Part shown: positions 1 to 5,605 of the stretch, piece by piece | How the letters are laid out: each line of letters starts with the position of its first letter | Position numbering within the stretch: position 1 is the first letter of the stretch | Assembly (NCBI GenBank): GCA_013298265.1 | Contig: JAAFHE010000207.1 | Span: 1 to 6,839, forward strand | Reading direction: 5' to 3' | DNA from: Lysobacterales bacterium | GTDB lineage: Bacteria; Pseudomonadota; Gammaproteobacteria; Xanthomonadales; Rhodanobacteraceae | Length of the DNA: 6,839 nt | Position numbers and translations under genes: made by a program | The notes under the pieces: generated by a model | Told to the model about the DNA's origin: nothing | Database searches by the model: none | What the model saw: only the letters and a program-made list of their open reading frames with translations

Positions 1-3000
1 GCAGCACCGCGCCGACGCCCTCGCCCGGTACGAAACCGTCGCCGCCGGTCCCGAAACTGTGGCAACGCCCGCTCGCCGACAGCATGCGGCTGCTGCACAG
101 CATCGCGTAGTTGGCCGGATGCAGGTACAGGTTCACGCCGCCGGCGAACGCCAGTTCGCACTCGTCGCGCAAGAGGTGTTCGCAGGCTTCGTGGATCGCC
201 GTCAGCGACGCCGAGCACATGGTGTCGATCGGCATGCTCGGCCCTTGCAGGTTGAGCGCGTACGACACGCGATTGGCCAGCGAACCGAATGATGTCCACG
301 GCGCCACCATCTCGCCGCGACGCCACAGCTCGGGGCCGTGCAGTTCGAAGCCGGTCTTGGTGATGCCGGCGAAGACACCGACGCGACGCTGATGCGCGCT
401 CGCGAAGCGCTCGCGCGTATAGCCGGCGTCTTCCATCGCTGCCCAGCACGTTTCCAGGAACAGCCGTTCCTGTGGATCGACGTTTATCGCCTCGCGCGGC
501 GAGATATTGAAGAACAACGCGTCGAACTCGGCGAAGCCGTCAATGAAGCCGCCCCACTTGGCGTAGCTGCGGCCGGTCGCGATCGCGCGCTCCCTGTCCG
601 GTTCGAAGAACCCGTCAAGCGGCCAGCGCTCGGCCGGGATCTCGGTAATGCCATCGCGGCCGTCGCGCAGGTTGTCCCAGTACGTATCGACGTCGCGCGC
701 CTGCGGATAGCGGCCGGCAAGGCCGATGACCGCGATAGCGCGCGAGGACGGCACGACAGGTTCGACCGGGGCGATCGGCGCGGTTACGCGCGGTGCCGGC
801 GCAACCAGCGGCGCTGCCGCCTGCGCTGCCGCCGGCGCTGCCGGCGCTGGGGCGGCAGACAGAGCCGGCGCCTCGAGCATCCCGCACCAGCGCTCGCACG
901 CGGCGCGGTGCTCGCGCACCAGAAAGTCGCCGAGCTCGGCCAGTGTCGGATATTCGTAGAACAGCGTCTTGGACAGCTCGCCGAAGATGCCCGTCAGTCG
1001 CTTGTTGAGCTGCATGATCAGGATCGAGTCGATGCCGTAGCTCTCCAGCGGCTCGGCCGCATCGATCTGCGCCAGGTCGAGCTTCGTCACCGTACTGAAC
1101 AGACGGCGTAGCTGCTGCAGCGTACGCGGCCTGAGCTCCGGCGCTTCGCCTGCCCACGCCACCGGCGCGGGCGCCGCATCCGAAACGACCGGCGCGGACG
1201 CCGTCCCGTACAGCACCTGCACCTGGGCCGCACCGCTGCCGTAGGCGCGATACAGCGCCTCCAATCCCTGCGCTGTCGGCATCGCGTCCGCACCCAGCGC
1301 GCGCATGGCTTCACGACGCGCGACCCCGACCTGCATGCCGCCGTCTGCCCACAGCGGCCAGCCGATCGACACGCTGCGGCCCTGGCACTCCCCGCGCGCC
1401 ACCGCCTGGTTGCGCTCGTGCGCATACGCATCCAGGAACGCATTCGCGAGCGCGTAGTCGCCCTGCCCCAGGTTGCCGTACGCGCCGGTCGCCGACGAGA
1501 ACAGCACGAACGCGTCGAGCCCGAGGTGACGCGTGGAGCGGTCGAGATTCACCACGCCGCGCACCTTCGGCGCCAGCACCTCGCGGTACTGTGCTTCGGA
1601 CTTGCGCAACAGGAAACCGTCCCGGATCACCCCGGCCGAATGCACGATGCCGTCCAGACGGCCGTAGCGCTCGACGATCGCCGTAACGAGCTGCTCGACC
1701 GCGGCGGCGTCGGCTACGTCCACACTGCGGCAGTCAACCGTGAGTCCCGCCGCCTGCAGTTCATCGCGTGGCGCGGAACGGCCTGCCAATACCACCGTCG
1801 CCGTGCCGACATCGCGGCCGATCGCCTCGGCGACGATGCGTCCGAGTCCACCGCCACCACCGGTGATCAGATACACGCCATCGCGCTTCCACGGACGGAC
1901 CGCCGCGGCCGGACCCGGCAGCGGACGGCAATGACGCTCCTGACAAGCCATTCCCGTGCAACGCAGCTCCGCCGCATCGCTGGCCGCGCACCGCGCCAGT
2001 TGCGCAGCGATCCGCCTCGCGTCCGCTACCGCCTCGATGCCCACGACCTGGCCGCGCAGCAGCGGCTGCTCCAGACGCGCCGTCTTGAGCAGACCGGCCA
2101 GCGCGTACAACGTCTCCTCGCCAGCCGGGATCACGACCTGGATCAGCAGCGGCGTGCGCGGCTTGCCTTGCAGCCAGGACTGCACGCGCTGCAGCAGTTG
2201 CCAGCCGTAGTGCTCGAAACGCTCGGCTTTGTCGCCGCCCGCGTCGGACAGCATTTCCACACGCGCCGATGGCCATGCATCAGCAGACACGACATCACAT
2301 CCGCCGGCAAACAGCACCCAATGCTCGCCAACCGCCGCAGCCGGCGACAGGGATGATGACGGCTCCCACTGCGGCGTCAGCAACATCGCCTGCAGCGTTG
2401 CCGCATTCGGAATGACCGCCGGTCGCGGCTCGACGAGCACCGAATCCATCGCCGGCGCCGGCGTCGGTTCCGCATCCGGCAGCCAGTAGCGCGGCCTCGC
2501 GAAGGCATAACCGGGCAAATGCACGCGCCGCGGCGCAGCCGGGCCGCACAAGAGCTTCCAATCTACCGCAAATCCCTTTATCCACAACTGCGCAATCTTG
2601 CGCAGCTTGCCCTTGGCAAGCCACTTCGCGACGAGCTCGGCGGAGTCCTCGTCATCCGTCAAAAGGCCGACGGCGTCACGATACTGCCGGCACTCGCCGA
2701 CGAAGCAGTCCTCGTCGGCGCGCACCGTGCCCGTCTCCACGAACGACGCGAGTCGCGCCTTCAGCTGCGCCGCATCCGCCGTCACGATGGCCAGGCGATG
2801 ATCGAACGCTTCGCGCCCCACCTGCAGCGTGTAGGCGAGATCGGCCAGCGGCACGTCGTCACGGTCGAGATGCGCGAGCAGCCGTTGCGCCTGTGCACGC
2901 AGCCGATCGGCATTGCGTGCCGAGAGCACGACCACGGCAGGCTCCGCAAAGTCCAAGGTCTCGCGCGGCTCACGGAACTCCTCGAGGATCACATGGGCGT

Positions 3001-5590
3001 TCGAGCCGGTCGCGCCGAACGAGCTCAGCGAGGCGCGCCTCGGATAGGTGACGACGCTTCCATTCTCGCGGTGCTTCGGGCGCCGCCATTTCTCCGTCCG
3101 CGTCTGCACGACGAACGGCGAGCTCTGCCAGTCGATATGCGGATTGAGCGGCTGCGCGTGCAGCGACGCGACCAGCACGCGGTGCTTGAGCTGCAGCGCC
3201 ACCTTGATCAGTCCGGCGACGCCGGACGCCGCCTCGGCGTGGCCGATGTTTGACTTGAGCGACCCAATAGCGCAGAAGCCGACGTCCTGTGTGTAGTGGC
3301 GGAACGCCTTGCCCAGCCCTTCGATCTCGATCGGATCGCCGAGCGAGGTACCCGTGCCATGCGCTTCGACATAGCTGATGGTGCGCGCGGTGACGCCCAC
3401 CTTGTGCAGGCATTGCCTGATCACGTCCGCCTGTGCGGTTGGGCTCGGCACCGTCGCTCCGCCGACCGCGCCGACGTGATTGACGGCGCTGCCCTTCACC
3501 ACGGCGTAGACGGCGTCGCGATCGGCAAGCGCATTGCGCAACGGCTTGAGTACGACGACGCCGACGCCTTCGGCGGAGACATAGCCGTCGCCGGCTGCGC
3601 CGAAGCTGCGGCACCGACCGTCGCTGGCATGCATGTCGGCGATGCCGTAGGTGAGGTATTTGGCCGGATGCAGCGAAAGATTTACGCCGCCGGCGAGCGC
3701 GACCTCGCATTCGCCGTGACGGACGCTTTCGAGCGCCAGATGCACGGCCGTGAGCGACGACGAGCACAGGGTATCGACCGTGATGCTCGGCCCGTGGAAG
3801 TTGCAGAAATAGGAAACGCGATTCGCGATCATGCCGGCGGACAACGACAGCGGCAGCACCTGCCGCTCCTGCAGCCGCTGCGCGCCGACCAGCGCGTAGT
3901 CCTTGTGCATGGCTCCGGCGAATACACCAACCGACCGGCGCCGGCCGTCCTCGCCCAGATCGACCAGCGTTGCGGGCGTGTAGCCGGCGTCTTCGATCGC
4001 TGCCCACGCGACCTCAAGGAACTGACGCTCCTGCGGGTCCATCATCTCCGCATCGCGCGGCAGGATACGGAAGAATTCGGCGTCGAAGCATTCCGCGTCA
4101 GCGATGAAGCCGCCCCAGCGGGACATGTCCTTCCCCGATGCCGACTTGACCTCATCGAGCAGGCGCCAGTCCCAGCGCGAAGCCGGTACTTCAGTGATGC
4201 AGTCCTTCGCCGCCAGGAGATTGGCCCATAGCTCGCGCACGTCCGCCGCTTGTGGGAAGCGTCCGGCCATGCCGATGATCGCGATGTCGTTCGCATCCCC
4301 CGCGGCGCGCGGCGCGGACACGCGAACGGCCGGCGGTGCCTGGACTGCCACGACTGCCACAGGTGGTGCGGCGGTGGGTGCGCGCTGCGGTCGATCGGTG
4401 CTCCGCCACTGCGCCCCGTAGCCGGCGCTCAGGTGTTCGGCGAGATCGCGAACGTTGGTGTGCTCGAACAATAGCGTCGGCGGCAACGGCACCTGCAACC
4501 GGCCTTCGACGACTTGCACGAGCTCAAGCAGGCTCGCGGAATCGAGCCCGAGGTCGTAGAAGCCGGCGCGCGCGTCGATCTGATCGGCGGCCACGCCCAG
4601 GCGCTGCGCGACGATGCGCTGCAGAAACTCCTGCAGCTGCCGGCGCAGCTCGTCACCGGTCGCCGCCGTTACGGGCGACGGGTCCGGCACCGGCGTCGTG
4701 CGCCGGGCCGTTGCGGCGGGCCTGCTCTCGGGCGCCCGCTCATCGCGCGCCGAGGACGGATCGAGACGGCTCGGATCGCGCACGGCCTTGGTCGTCAGGT
4801 TCTTCAGTTCCGCGACCTTGGCGCCGGCGTCGTCGAACAATTCCAGCGTCATCGAAAACAGGTCTTGTTGCAGTTTCATGCCGTCGATCCGGATGCGCGC
4901 GACGCAGCGGTCCGGCAGCAGGTGCGATGCCCGGAAGGACTCGATCGCGATCGGCAGGAACAGCGTCGGCACGCCGGCACCCGGGGTGTCGGCAACGCTG
5001 CCGACGCCGATCGCACAACCATCGAGCAACGCCGGATGGAACATCAGATCCATGCCTTCGTGCGCGAACGCCGGGTCGACAGCGCAGTCGATGTAGATCG
5101 CGTCGGCGGTCGCGTAACGCGCGCCGCAGGGCTGCATGAAGCCGCCGTGGACCAGACCTTGTTCGCGGCATTGCCGATAGATCAGATCGAGTGACGTGCG
5201 CTCGGCGCCGGATGCGACGATAGCCTCGAGGTCGAGCGTCTCGTCGAATCGCTCCGGCTCCGTCGCGCTGAGCAAGACGCTGCAGTAGCGCCGACGCGGC
5301 CCGCCGGCCCGCGTGTCCTGGCCGTGGATCTCGATGCGCCAGGTCGCATCGTCAAGCGGGTGACGGTCCATCTCGATCAGGAGTTCGTCGCCGGCGACGA
5401 TCGACAGCGGGTGGTAGATCGACAGGTTGCGCAGTGACCATACGCGGTAGTCGAGGCCTTGCTCCCTGAGTGCCTGATGGAGCAGGTCGATATACGCCAA
5501 GCCCGGCAGGACGTGGCGGCCATGCACGACGTGATCGCGCAGCACCGGGTGCAGCGCATTCAGGTAAAACTGGTCTTGCGTCGAATTCAT
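1..5590 (-). CDS. Trans-AT polyketide synthase subunit: DH-ACP-KS-KR-ACP-KS..., 3'-partial
   Basis: This is a modular PKS subunit, 1863 residues visible, open from the ATG at 5590 to the window edge with no stop or frameshift. Domains by residue: DH 1-268, ACP 310-385, KS 434-875, KS flanking subdomain 884-1040, KR about 1062-1440, ACP 1484-1560, Ala/Pro linker 1573-1615, KS 1616 to the edge. No AT domain lies after the KS, so malonyl units must come from a separate AT. No MT or ER domain is present. The ATG is preferred because the catalytic DH His is residue 20, a normal position for a DH at a protein N-terminus. An in-frame ATG at 5695 would overlap the upstream gene by 92 bases and add Arg-rich sequence without DH character. 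Inferred job: dehydrate the chain brought by the upstream KS0, extend it once, reduce the ketone, and pass it to the last KS. The pathway product is unknown. Confidence 0.95.
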   Translation of the reverse strand, partial: MNSTQDQFYLNALHPVLRDHVVHGRHVLPGLAYIDLLHQALREQGLDYRVWSLRNLSIYHPLSIVAGDELLIEMDRHPLDDATWRIEIHGQDTRAGGPRRRYCSVLLSATEPERFDETLDLEAIVASGAERTSLDLIYRQCREQGLVHGGFMQPCGARYATADAIYIDCAVDPAFAHEGMDLMFHPALLDGCAIGVGSVADTPGAGVPTLFLPIAIESFRASHLLPDRCVARIRIDGMKLQQDLFSMTLELFDDAGAKVAELKNLTTKAVRDPSRLDPSSARDERAPESRPAATARRTTPVPDPSPVTAATGDELRRQLQEFLQRIVAQRLGVAADQIDARAGFYDLGLDSASLLELVQVVEGRLQVPLPPTLLFEHTNVRDLAEHLSAGYGAQWRSTDRPQRAPTAAPPVAVVAVQAPPAVRVSAPRAAGDANDIAIIGMAGRFPQAADVRELWANLLAAKDCITEVPASRWDWRLLDEVKSASGKDMSRWGGFIADAECFDAEFFRILPRDAEMMDPQERQFLEVAWAAIEDAGYTPATLVDLGEDGRRRSVGVFAGAMHKDYALVGAQRLQERQVLPLSLSAGMIANRVSYFCNFHGPSITVDTLCSSSLTAVHLALESVRHGECEVALAGGVNLSLHPAKYLTYGIADMHASDGRCRSFGAAGDGYVSAEGVGVVVLKPLRNALADRDAVYAVVKGSAVNHVGAVGGATVPSPTAQADVIRQCLHKVGVTARTISYVEAHGTGTSLGDPIEIEGLGKAFRHYTQDVGFCAIGSLKSNIGHAEAASGVAGLIKVALQLKHRVLVASLHAQPLNPHIDWQSSPFVVQTRTEKWRRPKHRENGSVVTYPRRASLSSFGATGSNAHVILEEFREPRETLDFAEPAVVVLSARNADRLRAQAQRLLAHLDRDDVPLADLAYTLQVGREAFDHRLAIVTADAAQLKARLASFVETGTVRADEDCFVGECRQYRDAVGLLTDDEDSAELVAKWLAKGKLRKIAQLWIKGFAVDWKLLCGPAAPRRVHLPGYAFARPRYWLPDAEPTPAPAMDSVLVEPRPAVIPNAATLQAMLLTPQWEPSSSLSPAAAVGEHWVLFAGGCDVVSADAWPSARVEMLSDAGGDKAERFEHYGWQLLQRVQSWLQGKPRTPLLIQVVIPAGEETLYALAGLLKTARLEQPLLRGQVVGIEAVADARRIAAQLARCAASDAAELRCTGMACQERHCRPLPGPAAAVRPWKRDGVYLITGGGGGLGRIVAEAIGRDVGTATVVLAGRSAPRDELQAAGLTVDCRSVDVADAAAVEQLVTAIVERYGRLDGIVHSAGVIRDGFLLRKSEAQYREVLAPKVRGVVNLDRSTRHLGLDAFVLFSSATGAYGNLGQGDYALANAFLDAYAHERNQAVARGECQGRSVSIGWPLWADGGMQVGVARREAMRALGADAMPTAQGLEALYRAYGSGAAQVQVLYGTASAPVVSDAAPAPVAWAGEAPELRPRTLQQLRRLFSTVTKLDLAQIDAAEPLESYGIDSILIMQLNKRLTGIFGELSKTLFYEYPTLAELGDFLVREHRAACERWCGMLEAPALSAAPAPAAPAAAQAAAPLVAPAPRVTAPIAPVEPVVPSSRAIAVIGLAGRYPQARDVDTYWDNLRDGRDGITEIPAERWPLDGFFEPDRERAIATGRSYAKWGGFIDGFAEFDALFFNISPREAINVDPQERLFLETCWAAMEDAGYTRERFASAHQRRVGVFAGITKTGFELHGPELWRRGEMVAPWTSFGSLANRVSYALNLQGPSMPIDTMCSASLTAIHEACEHLLRDECELAFAGGVNLYLHPANYAMLCSSRMLSASGRCHSFGTGGDGFVPGEGVGAVL
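2..745 (-). other. Ketosynthase domain, C-terminal part cut by the window edge
   Basis: This is the N-terminal part of a third KS, residues 1616-1863. It begins AIAVIGLAGRYP, carries DPQERLFLE at about 1705-1713 and active-site Cys1792 in PIDTMCSASL (codon 215-217), and breaks off after PGEGVGAVL. The EAHGTGT and NIGH histidines lie outside, so whether it is elongating cannot be judged here. It should take the 3-hydroxy-4-enoyl chain from ACP 2. Confidence 0.93.
746..874 (-). other. Ala/Pro-rich interdomain linker
   Basis: Residues 1573-1615 are almost wholly Ala, Pro and Val. They form a flexible tether between ACP 2 and the last KS. The DNA holds short GC-rich near-repeats (ctgccgccggcgctgccgg type) that make this stretch prone to length change. 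A smaller linker of the same kind lies between ACP 1 and its KS (residues 404-432). Confidence 0.7.
911..1141 (-). other. Acyl carrier protein domain 2
   Basis: This is a carrier domain at residues 1484-1560 with attachment Ser1522 (codon 1025-1027) in LESYGIDSILIMQLN. The GIDS form is common in trans-AT synthases. It follows the KR, so it should carry the beta-hydroxy chain. The beta-branching Trp is absent. Confidence 0.93.
1271..2407 (-). other. Ketoreductase domain (KR)
   Basis: This is an NADPH-dependent short-chain reductase fold at residues about 1062-1440: a structural half (to about 1200), then a catalytic half with the nucleotide-binding loop YLITGGGGGLG from 1240. The catalytic set is Lys1342, Ser1366 (FSSATG), Tyr1379 and Asn1383 (DYALAN), with spacing that matches active PKS KRs. 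It should reduce the 3-keto group formed by the preceding KS. HSAGVIRD places Asp1324 at the last position of the LDD motif. In known PKS KRs this Asp goes with B-type stereochemistry (an R-configured hydroxyl in most contexts). That last point is a rule-based prediction. Confidence 0.93.
2471..2941 (-). other. KS flanking subdomain (AT-less linker of trans-AT type)
   Basis: Residues 884-1040 hold the remnant region that follows KS domains in trans-AT synthases in place of an AT. Landmarks are VVVLSARNADRLRAQAQRL (887-905), YTLQVGREAFDHRLAI (920-935), an IKGFAVDWKLL stretch at about 1004-1014 and PGYAFARPRYWLPD at 1026-1039. There is no GHSxG motif and the region is too short to be an AT. It is the best single piece of evidence that the line uses a separate AT. 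Confidence 0.85.
2966..4291 (-). other. Ketosynthase domain, elongating type
   Basis: This is a full KS at residues 434-875 with a complete triad: Cys609 in TVDTLCSSSL (codon 3764-3766), His744 in EAHGTGT (codon 3359-3361) and His784 in SNIGHAEAAS (codon 3239-3241). It starts with DIAIIGMAGRFP and ends with GSNAHVILEE. It should accept the alpha,beta-unsaturated chain from ACP 1 and condense it with malonyl-ACP 2. Contrast this with the preceding subunit's KS0, which lacks the first His. Confidence 0.95.
4436..4663 (-). other. Acyl carrier protein domain 1
   Basis: This is a phosphopantetheine-binding carrier domain at residues 310-385. The attachment Ser is Ser351 (codon 4538-4540) in DLGLDSASLLEL. 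It lies between the DH and the intact KS, so it should carry the dehydrated chain. It lacks the Trp six residues after the Ser that marks carriers used for beta-branching. An Ala/Pro/Val-rich linker (residues about 404-432) joins it to the KS. Confidence 0.92.
4787..5590 (-). other. Dehydratase domain (DH), N-terminal
   Basis: This is a double-hotdog dehydratase at residues 1-268. The first catalytic motif HxxxGxxxxP is complete: His20, Gly24, Pro29 in DHVVHGRHVLPG. The second is HPALLD with catalytic Asp190 (codon 5021-5023). The residue four places after the Asp, usually Gln or His, is Ile194 (codon 5009-5011). The YGPxF-like position reads HGGF at about 148-151. With both catalytic residues present it should remove water from the beta-hydroxyacyl chain delivered by the upstream KS0 to the ACP that follows. 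Pro29 and Asp190 are both retained, so a double-bond-shifting DH, which usually loses them, is less likely. Confidence 0.9.
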
Positions 5591-5601
5591 CGCAATGGCT
5601 G

Positions 5602-5605
5602 CCCT
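5602..5605 (-). promoter_or_regulatory. Weak Shine-Dalgarno candidate for the DH-first subunit
   Basis: The coding strand carries AGGG 11 bases before the ATG at 5590 (context TTAGGGCAGCCATTGCG), overlapping the last base positions of the upstream TAG region. The match is short and the spacing slightly long. Translation may therefore depend partly on coupling to the upstream subunit, whose stop is only 13 bases from the start. Confidence 0.4.

Noticed and set aside
1418..2356. Long plus-strand open frames (338-1111, 1418-2356, 2519-3253, 3296-4231, 4336-5194, 5595-6140)
   Set aside because: They lie antisense to the PKS genes, are Arg/Ala/Gln-rich, show no recognisable domain, and arise because high-GC codon use leaves the opposite strand poor in stops.
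2471..2941. A shortened AT domain after the elongating KS
   Set aside because: There is no GHSxG active-site motif and the length is far below that of an AT. The landmarks match the trans-AT flanking subdomain.
2970..4007. A 345-residue minus-strand open frame over the elongating KS
   Set aside because: It is out of frame with the KS, whose motifs (Cys609, His744, His784) all read correctly in the other frame. Its product is an Arg-rich low-complexity shadow.
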